From the NCBI RefSeq assembly GCF_002161175.1, contig NZ_NFMA01000009.1:1-64000 (forward strand): a stretch of 64,000 nucleotides of DNA, read 5' to 3'. Source of the stretch: Flavonifractor sp. An100. GTDB lineage: Bacteria > Bacillota > Clostridia > Oscillospirales > Oscillospiraceae. Both the position numbers and the translations under genes were made by a program. The notes beneath the pieces were generated by a model. That model was not told where the DNA came from, searched no databases, and saw only the letters and a program-made list of their open reading frames with translations. Shown one piece after another: positions 6,491 to 13,836 of the stretch. How positions within the stretch are numbered: the stretch's first letter is position 1; each line of letters begins with the position of its first letter.

Positions 6491-8320
6491 TCAGGGTAAA
6501 CGCCCGTAGGCGTAGAAATGAGATTGCCAGTAGCTTGTATTCAGGTTTGCATATTGGATGGGATCGCCACAATGGATCATCATCCCGTCCCCCACATAGA
6601 TACCACAATGGGACACGCCCGCCGTGTCATAGGTGCCGACAAAGAACACCAGATCGCCGGGGTGGGGTGCGCTGGTGGGGGTGCAGATGTTATAGAGCCC
6701 CTGGGCTCCCAGGCGGCCCACATTCCAGCCGGAGTGATTGATTACCCAGGACACAAAGCCGGAGCAGTCAAAGGACGTGGCCGGAGAGCTGCCGCCCCAC
6801 ACATAGGGATAGCCCAGGTATTTCTCCGCCTCGCCCAAAATGGCCGCAAAGGTTTCATCGTCCAGATATTCCTCCGGCACGTCATAGTCAGCGGGTGGGT
6901 TTGTGATGTATTTCCCCACATAGGCTGACTCCGGGAACAGATCGGGCCTGTTCCCCAGGGTGGACATATAGAGGGAGTAACGGGCCATCTGTTCCTCGCC
7001 CATCATTTCCAGGGGCAGATGGGAAAGGTTTTTGTTTTCCAGCGTGACATAGCAGATATACCAGGAGTAGGGATCACCGTCGCTGTCATACCGGGTTTCC
7101 CGCACCACGCGCTCCGTCAGGATATACTGGCGGTCAAAGAGGTTTTCCAGGGTGCCCTGCACCTCGTCCGCCGTCCATTCCCCCTCGTGGAGCACACAGA
7201 GGATAGAGATCAGCACATAGGGATCGTGCTCGATCTCGTCCAGGTCAAAATGGTATTCGTCATAGCTGTGGGTGGCGGTATAGGTGTCCAGGTAGTTTTG
7301 CAGCTCGGCCTCCATGCCGGAATAGGCCGCCTCCGCCGCCAGGATCTCCCCGTCCTCCGAGGGGTAGGTGGTAGCGCCCACGGCCCCCGCACCGGAATTT
7401 CCCAGCATCACCAGAGAAGAAGAACAGGACTGCATCATAAAGAGCAGGAGCACACAGGCCAGGGCCAGCAGCACCCCCACGGGATGCCGCTTCACAAAGC
7501 CCGCGATCTTCGCCCCGGCCTTTTCCGTGGCAGCGGCGGTCTTTTTGGCCGCGCTTGCCGTGCCCGTCTTTGCCGCCTCCCGCGCCCGCTTTTGATACTG
7601 CTTTTTCAAGCGGTGCTTGCGCCACATCTGGGAAACAGGGTTGCCGGACATTTCCGGGTGCTCCTGGGCGGCCATGCGGAAATGATAGTCCGCCATTGCC
7701 TTGATATACTTGGACTCGGCCCGTTGAACAGCCTTTGCCGGGTGCTGCCGGATTTTCTTTTGCACAAACCGCTTGCCATGCCGTAGGCCGGACTCGCCCA
7801 CCAGCTCGGAGCGGTGGGCCCCCTCGATCCCCACGTTTTCCTGTTCATTCTCATAAATCTTGCCATGCACAAAACCGTGGGCGGCCCCGCCAGCGGCCCG
7901 GCCTATCCGCCGCACCGGGCCGGGCTTTTTGGGCGGCTTCTGTTTTGCCAGCTTATCCTTTGCCCGTTCCAGCTTTTCCCCGCGTTCCTCCATGCGGAGC
8001 TTGGACGCGGCGGCCTGCTCCTGTTTGCTTTTCTGCCGGAACTTCGTCGTCGCAAACTTCGCTTTGGCTCCTTCGGCGGCGCTGCCGCCAAAATCCGCCC
8101 GCTCCGTTGCTCCTCCTCTCCCCACAAAGTCTTTCGACTTTGCGGGGCACCCCATGTTCTGGACACTTTGTCCAGAAGTGCCGCTGTCCGCAGCCCCGGC
8201 ACCGCCTGGGGAGCCGCCCCCAGCGTCCCCGGAAGAAGCGCCGCCGGGATCGGCGGGCTCCTCCCAGGAGCCGGGGCGCTCCCTGGGCTCCTGTTGGGGT
8301 TTATTCGGTTTTCGCTTCAT
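6491..8320 (-). CDS. Membrane-anchored C40 (NlpC/P60) peptidase
   Basis: A 609-residue peptidoglycan hydrolase of the conjugation module, equivalent in role to the Tn916 Orf14 or VirB1-like enzyme that opens the wall for the channel. Residues 1-275 are low-complexity and basic, with one membrane segment near 280-298. The C-terminal domain from ~488 is NlpC/P60, with Cys519 in SFDCSGFV, His571 in VSHCGIYVGDG and a third polar His583. Residues 46-54 (SGTSGQSVQ) come from palindrome copy 6 and residues 58-69 from a second hairpin, so the N-terminal linker has absorbed two repeats. Its start overlaps the virB4 tail by 20 bases. Confidence 0.88.
   Translation of the reverse strand: MKRKPNKPQQEPRERPGSWEEPADPGGASSGDAGGGSPGGAGAADSGTSGQSVQNMGCPAKSKDFVGRGGATERADFGGSAAEGAKAKFATTKFRQKSKQEQAAASKLRMEERGEKLERAKDKLAKQKPPKKPGPVRRIGRAAGGAAHGFVHGKIYENEQENVGIEGAHRSELVGESGLRHGKRFVQKKIRQHPAKAVQRAESKYIKAMADYHFRMAAQEHPEMSGNPVSQMWRKHRLKKQYQKRAREAAKTGTASAAKKTAAATEKAGAKIAGFVKRHPVGVLLALACVLLLFMMQSCSSSLVMLGNSGAGAVGATTYPSEDGEILAAEAAYSGMEAELQNYLDTYTATHSYDEYHFDLDEIEHDPYVLISILCVLHEGEWTADEVQGTLENLFDRQYILTERVVRETRYDSDGDPYSWYICYVTLENKNLSHLPLEMMGEEQMARYSLYMSTLGNRPDLFPESAYVGKYITNPPADYDVPEEYLDDETFAAILGEAEKYLGYPYVWGGSSPATSFDCSGFVSWVINHSGWNVGRLGAQGLYNICTPTSAPHPGDLVFFVGTYDTAGVSHCGIYVGDGMMIHCGDPIQYANLNTSYWQSHFYAYGRLP
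8120..8147. repeat. Second palindrome type inside the C40 gene
   Basis: CCCCACAAAGTC at 8120-8131 pairs with GACTTTGCGGGG at 8136-8147 with one mismatch around a TTTC loop. It is read in frame as part of the disordered linker (CPAKSKDFVG). Confidence 0.75.
8155..8179. repeat. Palindrome copy 6, inside C40 peptidase reading frame
   Basis: TCTGGACA at 8158-8165, loop CTT, TGTCCAGA at 8169-8176. It is translated on the minus strand as TSGQSVQN. The left outer bases (TGT) differ from the ACC of most copies. Confidence 0.9.
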
Positions 8321-8594
8321 TCTTCAAATCCTCCGGGCGGGTGGTGAGCAGGTTGTAGATCTCGCCTTTGGGGAACCGATCCACAAAGGGGATGGTCACA
8401 TCGCCATAGAACAGCAGGCCCTCGCCGGAATTGGAGTGGGTGATGTAGGAGAGCTGATGCTCGGAAATGCCGAGCTGTTTCGCCAAAATCGCCCGGTCAC
8501 TTTGGGCCTGGGACAACAGGATCATAAAGTCGGTGTTGTCCAGAATGGCCTCGATTTCCCGGCTGGCCAAAAGGTCTTTCACGTTCTGCGTTAA
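8301..8594 (-). pseudogene. C-terminal remnant of VirB4-type conjugation ATPase
   Basis: The frame reads LTQNVKDLLASREIEAILDN, then ILLSQAQSDRAILAKQLGIS, HQLSYI and GEGLLFYGDV. This is the end of VirB4/CD1110-family ATPases, after the last Walker-associated motifs. Only about 97 of roughly 800 residues remain, with no Walker A or B. The frame begins abruptly at the ardA stop codon, so the gene was cut by a deletion. Without VirB4 the element cannot power its own type IV secretion. Confidence 0.88.
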
Positions 8595-9046
8595 GGGAGC
8601 AGGTGATCGGGAATGTCAATGGCCTCCATATCCTCCACATAAATGCGGCCCAGGGTTTCATCGTCCTCCACACCGGGATAAAACTCGTAGCAATCCAAGT
8701 TTTGCGCCAGATTGATGAGGTCAGCCACGCTGGAAGTATGTTCGCCGCTGTCAATGACCGCTTCAAACTTCTCCAAGTCGCTTTGCTCCAGCTCGGAGAG
8801 TAGGCAGGCCAGATGATTGAGCTCGTCCAGGTTTTCATATTCCGTGAGATAGTCATAGAGCCCCAGCACATCACCGTCAAAGCTGGTGATGAAAAATTCC
8901 TCATACCGCACCCCGTCCACGCCGATCCGCTTCAAAAGGGCCTGTACTTCTTCGGTAGTCGTGGGGAATTTCAGCGTTTCGCCAACCAGCTCACCCTCGT
9001 TGTACTTTCCCAGGTTGGTGATGTAGGCTTCAAACAGGGACGCCAT
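8591..9046 (-). CDS. ardA: ArdA-like antirestriction protein, C-terminally truncated
   Basis: A 151-residue acidic protein beginning MASLFEAYITNLGKYNEGEL, the hallmark ArdA start. It mimics DNA to block type I restriction enzymes when the element enters a new host. ArdA proteins are usually around 165-170 residues; this one stops at IDIPDHLLP exactly where virB4 sequence begins, so the last turns are missing. The ATG at 9046 overlaps the upstream stop as TGATG. The truncation removes part of the C-terminal domain, which normally contributes to dimer contacts, so activity is uncertain. Confidence 0.85.
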   Translation of the reverse strand: MASLFEAYITNLGKYNEGELVGETLKFPTTTEEVQALLKRIGVDGVRYEEFFITSFDGDVLGLYDYLTEYENLDELNHLACLLSELEQSDLEKFEAVIDSGEHTSSVADLINLAQNLDCYEFYPGVEDDETLGRIYVEDMEAIDIPDHLLP

Positions 9047-9387
9047 CAGCACCGCCCCTGGCCCTTGACGGTCAGGATGCCCTCAAGGGTAGTCGCGGTG
9101 ATCCTCAGGCGCTGGGCCACGGCAATATCACTTTTCATGGACTCGGTGATGGTATGCCCGCACACCACCAGCACACGGGAACGCCGGAGCAGGTCACGGC
9201 CCATGTCGATGCCGTTCTTGTGCTCCTCCGGCACCGCGTCATTGAGGAACAGCGGCAGATAGAGCATGGGGCAGATGGGGGAATAGCCCGCATCGTAGAC
9301 CACGCGGCAGTAATGCGCCGCCTGCTCCATATCCACCGCAGGATCGCCGCGCCATGCGGCGGTAATATAAGCAAGGGATCGTTTCAT
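9046..9387 (-). CDS. DUF4406/DUF7768-like protein
   Basis: 113 residues from the ATG at 9387, eight bases after GGAGG. The sequence ITAAWRGDP...AAHYCRVVYDAGYSPICPMLY and the later MGRDLLRRSRVLVVCGHTIT show the fold related to nucleoside 2-deoxyribosyltransferases. Catalytic function is unproven. It is frequently found beside ardA in these elements and is translationally coupled to it here. Confidence 0.75.
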   Translation of the reverse strand: MKRSLAYITAAWRGDPAVDMEQAAHYCRVVYDAGYSPICPMLYLPLFLNDAVPEEHKNGIDMGRDLLRRSRVLVVCGHTITESMKSDIAVAQRLRITATTLEGILTVKGQGRC

Positions 9388-9432
9388 CTTCAACACCTCC
9401 GATATTTATTATAGGTAGTTCGACCCTATCCC

Positions 9433-9465
9433 CCCGCCCTTTCCCTATCCAGGGAAAGGGGGCGG
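9433..9465. repeat. GC-rich inverted repeat
   Basis: CCCGCCCTTTCCCT at 9433-9446 pairs with AGGGAAAGGGGGCGG at 9451-9465 with a small bulge. It sits between the DUF4406-like gene and the larger nested palindrome. Confidence 0.7.
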
Positions 9466-9472
9466 CTCTGGA

Positions 9473-9617
9473 GGATATATACCCCCGCCCCGCCGCTGGA
9501 AGTAGCACAGCCGGGGCAGACCGTCAAGGGCAAGCCGCCGCGAGCGGCGGTGCGTTGCACCCTTGACGGCCCACTCCCGGCTGTGCAGGAATATAGGCGG
9601 CGACGGGGGATATATCA
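9473..9617. repeat. Nested long palindrome (~145 bp)
   Basis: Four concentric arm pairs are visible: an outer imperfect pair at about 9473-9496 and 9597-9617, GCACAGCCGGG at 9505-9515 with CCCGGCTGTGC at 9576-9586, CCGTCAAGGG at 9521-9530 with CCCTTGACGG at 9560-9569, and CCGCCGC at 9535-9541 with GCGGCGG at 9544-9550. It fills the ~290-bp gap between the ParB-like gene and the DUF4406-like gene. A structured RNA or a replication/transfer origin is possible. Confidence 0.8.
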
Positions 9618-9648
9618 CCACAGAGCCCATCCCAAGCGCGGGGCGCTT

Positions 9649-9673
9649 ACCTCTGGACAAAGTGTCCAGAAGC
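9649..9673. repeat. Palindrome copy 7
   Basis: TCTGGACA at 9652-9659, loop AAG, TGTCCAGA at 9663-9670, ten bases downstream of the parB-like stop codon. CGCTT at 9644-9648 and AAGCG at 9670-9674 provide extra pairing. Confidence 0.9.
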
Positions 9674-9682
9674 GGGGCCCGG

Positions 9683-11209
9683 TTACTTCTCCAAGTCTTT
9701 TTTCTTGTCCGGCTTTGCCAGTTCGGGCGGCTGTTTCTCTTTCCACTCGTCCAGCAGGGCCATGATCTGCTCCTTCATTTTGGCAGGAGTGACCTCCTTG
9801 CCGAAATACTTAGACAGTTCAGCAGTCGAAATAATCACACCGCGATCCTCCTTTTTTTCTTCACTCAAAATCCCGTCAATCACATCGCCGTTGAGCTTGC
9901 CCTCCTTGTCCAGCTCATGGAGCCGCTTTGCCTGGGCCACCGAGGGGGAGGACTGCTCCCCATCAATGGAAACGGCAATCAGCCGCTGGTTTTCCGGCCT
10001 GATATACGAGATCTCCACCGCAGGCATAAAGCCCATCTGCTTTGCGTCCACCTTGTCCAGAAGCTCCGGCACCAGGGAATTGAGCCGGATATACCGCATG
10101 ACCTTTTTATAGTTCATGTCGTGTTCCTTACCCACGATCTCCACCGAGAGCTTACCCAGGGCCTCGGCCTCTTTCTCCGTTTTCGGGCGGGCCCCCTGGC
10201 GCTTGATGGCCTCCACCTCCAAATCCAGGAGCTTTGCCAGCTCGCTGGGGAGCGGATCGCCGCGCTGTTTATTGCTGTTCCGCATTTCCCGGACGGCTTC
10301 AAGGTCAGTCATCTCCCGGACAATACAGGGCATTTCCTCCAGCCCGGCCCGTGTACCACCATGATGGCGGCGGTGGCCCGCGATGATCTCATAGCCCTTG
10401 CCGTCCTTTTCCGGGCGGACGGTGGCGGGTGTCATAATGCCGTGTTCCTTGATCGTCCCCACCAGATCGTCCATCGCCTTATCGTCCTGCACCTTGTAGG
10501 GGTGCTCTCGGAACGTGTGGAACGGGTGGAGCTCCGACATCTTCAAATGGACGATTTTTCCCTCTTCCACCGGGCGGGGCGGGACTTCCGGCATGGGCGG
10601 CAGCTTGATTTCCGGGGGCGGAACTGCCGCCTCCTTGACGGGAGCGGCCTTGCCCGGCTTTACCGTCTTAGCGGATTTAGACGCAGGCGCACCGCCGGAG
10701 CCCGTTTCCTTGCCCTTATCGGCTTTCTTACCTCTGGACACTTTGTCCATAGGTGGGGACGGGGGCTCGTCACGGGCCGCCTTGTCAACCTTAGACGGGC
10801 GGCCCGTGCGGGGCTCCGTCGCTTTCGCTGTTTTCTCCGCAGTCGGCCTCTCCTGCTGCTTCGGTGGGCGGCCCCGGCGCTTTGGCGCTTTTTCCTGCCC
10901 GTCAGCCTCAACAGACGGAGCCTCCGCCTTTGATACGGCATCCTGCGCAGATGCCCGGCGCTGGGACATAAGCTCGTTGATTTTATCAAAATCAACCACC
11001 ACCTCGCCAGGGGCAGTCCGGGCCGGGGCGTCCTCACCCATGCCAGGGATCACAGACTGCTCCGGTTCAGTGTGTTCCGCCGCTTTTTTTTGCGCGGCGG
11101 TTTCCGGGGCTGGGGGCTCCTGCATTGACGGGGCATCTTCCACAGGCGTATCACCGGGGCGATCCTGGCCAGGGGACTCCGGGCTTGTTTTCAGCTTGTC
11201 ATCTGCCAT
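9683..11209 (-). CDS. ParB/Srx-fold DNA-binding protein
   Basis: A 508-residue protein. Residues 1-210 are low-complexity and charged, with an AT-hook-like RRGRPPK at 111-117 and PMDKVSR at 153-159 encoded by palindrome copy 8. The ParB N-terminal fold spans roughly 217-300, with the nucleotide-binding GHRR at 278-281. The KorB/HTH region follows to about 420 and then a basic end. In these elements it is thought to aid maintenance or regulation; no ParA partner is seen in the window. The ATG follows AAAGGAGG. It is the first gene of the leftward block, next to the right boundary of the element. Confidence 0.85.
   Translation of the reverse strand: MADDKLKTSPESPGQDRPGDTPVEDAPSMQEPPAPETAAQKKAAEHTEPEQSVIPGMGEDAPARTAPGEVVVDFDKINELMSQRRASAQDAVSKAEAPSVEADGQEKAPKRRGRPPKQQERPTAEKTAKATEPRTGRPSKVDKAARDEPPSPPMDKVSRGKKADKGKETGSGGAPASKSAKTVKPGKAAPVKEAAVPPPEIKLPPMPEVPPRPVEEGKIVHLKMSELHPFHTFREHPYKVQDDKAMDDLVGTIKEHGIMTPATVRPEKDGKGYEIIAGHRRHHGGTRAGLEEMPCIVREMTDLEAVREMRNSNKQRGDPLPSELAKLLDLEVEAIKRQGARPKTEKEAEALGKLSVEIVGKEHDMNYKKVMRYIRLNSLVPELLDKVDAKQMGFMPAVEISYIRPENQRLIAVSIDGEQSSPSVAQAKRLHELDKEGKLNGDVIDGILSEEKKEDRGVIISTAELSKYFGKEVTPAKMKEQIMALLDEWKEKQPPELAKPDKKKDLEK
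10730..10754. repeat. Palindrome copy 8, inside parB-like reading frame
   Basis: TCTGGACA at 10733-10740, loop CTT, TGTCCATA at 10744-10751. It is translated in a different frame from copies 5 and 6, giving PMDKVSRG. Confidence 0.9.
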
Positions 11210-11301
11210 TCACTAACCTCCTTTAATTTCAGCGTGTTGCACAAAAATTAGAGCTGATTTTCTATCGAAAAAATTTCCCCCTTTCCAAGCCTACCACGCA
11301 A

Positions 11302-11330
11302 AAAGGCCGCCCAGGTTTTCCCGGACGGCC
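11302..11330 (-). terminator. Hairpin with minus-strand T-run at the element edge
   Basis: GGCCGCCC and GGACGGCC form a near-perfect stem. On the minus strand it is followed by TTTTT, so it would stop leftward transcription entering the element from the chromosome. The rest of 11210-11422 holds no gene. Confidence 0.5.
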
Positions 11331-11422
11331 CTCTGTGTAATGTGATAGTCTTTCATTTTATTTTTTTCGGATTGCAGGCCCCGAAAAGCCTTATTTTTGC
11401 AGTTTTCCTATTTTATATGGCC

Positions 11423-12060
11423 CTTACGCCCCCCTCCTCCAAGCCCTGTGCACCGGGGCTCTGGAACGGCTGGCCGCTCTCTCCACCCCTGTGATACTGG
11501 ACAGCGGCTGTGGCGAGGGATACTATACCTCCGGTCTTTTCCATGCCTTGACGCAGGCTGGTCTCACTCCCGCCACGGCAGGGGTGGACCTGTCTAAGTT
11601 TGCCCTGCGCCGGGCGGCCAAACGCCTGCCTCAGGGGGAGTTTGCCGTGGCCTCGGTCTATCACCTCCCGCTGAGCCCCTCCTCCGTGGATCTGCTAGTC
11701 AATATCTTCTCTCCCTTGGCCGCTGAGGAGTTTGCCCGGGTAGTCCGACCCGGGGGATGGTTCTGCTATGCCGTCCCCTCCCCCCGCCACCTGTGGGAGA
11801 TGAAACAGATCCTATATCCCCAGCCCTATGAAAATCCGGTCAAGCAGGAGGAGTACCCCGGTTTTACTTGGCAGAGTGCCCAGAAGGTGCAGGGCACCAT
11901 TCACCTCTCCTGCCGGGAGGATATTCTGGCCCTCTTCGGTATTACCCCCTACGCCTGGAAAACTCCGAAAGCAGGCCGGGATCAGCTTGCCAAGCTGGAG
12001 GAGCTGGACACCGCCATCGGCTTTGGCCTGCACTGGTATCAACGTGTTACCGATCAATAA
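11423..12060 (+). pseudogene. rlmA: RlmA-type 23S rRNA guanine N1-methyltransferase, 5'-truncated
   Basis: Homology starts mid-protein at YAPLLQAL and runs through the SAM-binding motif ILDSGCGEGYY, the VNIFSPLAAEEFARVVRPGG region and the C-terminal end. Full RlmA proteins are about 270-280 residues and begin with a zinc-ribbon that recognises the rRNA hairpin. That part is absent here because the mobile element adjoins. The first usable start is GTG at 11491 (189 residues) without a good ribosome-binding site. Probably inactive, unless the 5' half lies on the far side of the element and is restored on excision. Confidence 0.8.
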
Positions 12061-12067
12061 CTAATAA

Positions 12068-12102
12068 AAATGGGCTGGGACTCATCAGGTCCCAGCCCAT
12101 TT
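12068..12102. terminator. Bidirectional terminator between rlmA and gltX
   Basis: AAATGGGCTGGGAC and GTCCCAGCCCATTT form a 14-bp perfect stem between convergent genes, with A- and T-rich flanks. Confidence 0.85.
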
Positions 12103-12119
12103 GGCTGTTCAGACAATTG

Positions 12120-13607
12120 TCATTGCATCTTTTCCAGTCCCAGCTTCAGCCGGCGCAGGGTTTCCTCCCGGCCCAGGATGCGGCAGATCTCCACCGCGCC
12201 ACCGGGGGTTACCGCCTTGCCGGCGGCCGCGATACGCACCGGCCACATGAGGGTGGCATTCTTCACACCCAGCTGCTCAGCCAGGGCCACCAGGCCGTCA
12301 TGAATGGCGTCCTGGGTCCACTCTCCAAGCCCCTCCAGCATGGGGATGGCCGCCTGGAGCATATCCCGGGAAACCTCAGGATTGGTCTTGGACTTCTTGT
12401 TGGTGAACAGCTCCGCATCATACTCGGGCAGGGCGTCAAAGAAGTCCACCTTCTCCGGGATCTCGATCAGGGTCTCACACCGGGCCTGGAGCAGGGCAGC
12501 CACCTCCTGGGCAGAGATCGCCGGGTTCTTCACCCCCTGGCGGATATAGGGCTCGGCCACTTTGGCAAACTCCTCCGGCGCCATAGCACGCAGGTACAGA
12601 GCGTTGAAGTGCTTGAGCTTATCAATGTCGAAGATGGCAGGGGATTTGGACACCCCTTCCAGGTCGAAGACTTTGGCCAGCTCTTCCAGGGAGAAGATCT
12701 CCTGCTCGGCCAGTTCTCCCCGGGGAGACCAGCCCAGCAAAGCCACATAGTTTAAAATAGCCTGGGTCAGGTAGCCCTGGGCCTTCAGATCCTCATAGGA
12801 GGGGTCTCCGTGGCGCTTGGACATCTTGTGCTGCTGGTCTCGCATCACTGGGGAGCAGTGAACATAGGTGGGAATTTCCCAGCCGAATGCCTCGTAGAGC
12901 AGGTTATACTTGGGAGCGGAGGAGAGATACTCGCTGCCCCGCACCACATGGGTGATACCCATGAGGTGGTCGTCAATGACGTTGGCGAAATTATAGGTGG
13001 GCAGGCCGTCCCGCTTGATGAGCACCTGGTCATCCAACGTATTGTTTTCTACAGTAATGGCTCCAAATACCGCGTCGTGGAAGGTAGTGGTCCCCTCATG
13101 GGGAATTTTTTGGCGTATGACATAGGGCTCTCCGGCATCTACTCGGGCCTGGGCCTCCTCCAGACTCAGAGAACGGCAGGGATCTTCGCCCCGGTCAAAC
13201 TCCCCTGAATCCTCCTCCGACTCTGTCTTTTCACAGAAGCAGTAGTAGGCGTGGCCCTTCTCAATGAGAAGTTGGGCATACTTACCATAGGTGTCCCGGC
13301 GCTGAGACTGAATATAGGGCGCCACCGGACCGCCCACATCGGGGCCCTCGTCATGATTTAAGCCACACTCGGCCATGGTGCGGTAGATGACCTCCGTGGC
13401 TCCCTTTACCTCCCGGACCTGGTCGGTATCCTCAATGCGCAGAATGAAGGTGCCTCCCGCATTCCGAGCGATGAGCCAGGTATACAGGGCGGTGCGCAGA
13501 TTGCCCACATGCATATACCCCGTGGGGGAAGGGGCGAAGCGGGTACGTACCTTCCCATGGGGGATCTTCGCCTCCATCTCCTCAAAATACTTGTGATCCA
13601 GTGCCAT
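12120..13607 (-). CDS. gltX: Glutamyl-tRNA synthetase
   Basis: A 495-residue class I aminoacyl-tRNA synthetase that charges tRNA-Glu (and possibly tRNA-Gln, through the amidotransferase route). The HIGH-type signature PSPTGYMHVGN spans residues 27-36, and KMSKR is at 261-265. The length fits the bacterial enzyme. It is transcribed alone from a good promoter 55 bases upstream and ends at the bidirectional terminator shared with the rlmA remnant. A cysteine/histidine set at residues 123-144 (CFC...C) resembles the zinc site of some GltX proteins. Confidence 0.97.
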   Translation of the reverse strand: MALDHKYFEEMEAKIPHGKVRTRFAPSPTGYMHVGNLRTALYTWLIARNAGGTFILRIEDTDQVREVKGATEVIYRTMAECGLNHDEGPDVGGPVAPYIQSQRRDTYGKYAQLLIEKGHAYYCFCEKTESEEDSGEFDRGEDPCRSLSLEEAQARVDAGEPYVIRQKIPHEGTTTFHDAVFGAITVENNTLDDQVLIKRDGLPTYNFANVIDDHLMGITHVVRGSEYLSSAPKYNLLYEAFGWEIPTYVHCSPVMRDQQHKMSKRHGDPSYEDLKAQGYLTQAILNYVALLGWSPRGELAEQEIFSLEELAKVFDLEGVSKSPAIFDIDKLKHFNALYLRAMAPEEFAKVAEPYIRQGVKNPAISAQEVAALLQARCETLIEIPEKVDFFDALPEYDAELFTNKKSKTNPEVSRDMLQAAIPMLEGLGEWTQDAIHDGLVALAEQLGVKNATLMWPVRIAAAGKAVTPGGAVEICRILGREETLRRLKLGLEKMQ

Positions 13608-13662
13608 ACTGTTCCCTCCGTCAAAGCGGCTTTCGCCACCTAATTTTCCATGTATCCTCCAT

Positions 13663-13691
13663 ATTATAGGGTATCCCGACTAGTTTGGCAA
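13663..13691 (-). promoter_or_regulatory. gltX promoter
   Basis: TTGCCA (13686-13691) and TATAAT (13663-13668) on the minus strand with a 17-base spacer. No T-box structure is visible in the short leader. Confidence 0.8.
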
Positions 13692-13771
13692 GAGGAACCC
13701 GTCTGTACCTTCTCTCCTTCTTCATGGAATTTTAATCTTCCATCCATTGCTTTTTTCCCCTCCATCGTCTA

Positions 13772-13780
13772 TGCTATAAT
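13772..13780 (+). promoter_or_regulatory. Extended -10 promoter
   Basis: TG at 13772-13773 followed after one base by TATAAT at 13775-13780; no clear -35 at standard spacing. It would drive the 594-residue membrane protein. Confidence 0.6.
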
Positions 13781-13836
13781 CAACCTGCCTTCGGGGTAGG
13801 ATATTCATACGCCAACTGCGGAAAAGGAGAATCATT

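Larger units (their letters stand above)
115..11422. mobile_element. Decayed Tn1549-like integrative and conjugative element
   Basis: The block carries, all on the minus strand, the accessory and mobilisation gene set of Tn1549-type elements: ParB-like, DUF4406-like, ArdA, VirB4 tail, C40 peptidase, DUF4315, DUF4366, Cys-rich VLP, MobC, CD1845 and relaxase. No VirD4 coupling protein, TrbL-like channel, PrgI or complete VirB4 is present, and no integrase lies inside the window. Boundaries are inferred from where the relaxase match ends on the left and where rlmA homology resumes on the right. Confidence 0.85.

Noticed and set aside
10200-10400. Compensated frameshift in the ParB-like gene around GHRRHHGGTRAG
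   Set aside because: Neighbouring frames give no better family match, so the divergence looks like ordinary variation.
1307-10754. CRISPR array formed by the repeated palindromes
   Set aside because: Copies are kilobases apart with genes between, not regularly spaced with unique spacers.
1307-10754. Palindromes as ordinary transcription terminators
   Set aside because: Most lack a T-run, three are inside reading frames, and sequence identity is far higher than needed for a hairpin alone. A partial terminator effect of intergenic copies remains possible.
9563-10933. 456-codon plus-strand open frame
   Set aside because: Antisense to the ParB-like gene; low-complexity and His/Arg-rich as expected from a shadow frame.
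13608-13662. T-box before gltX
   Set aside because: Promoter to start distance is about 55 bases and no T-box sequence is visible.
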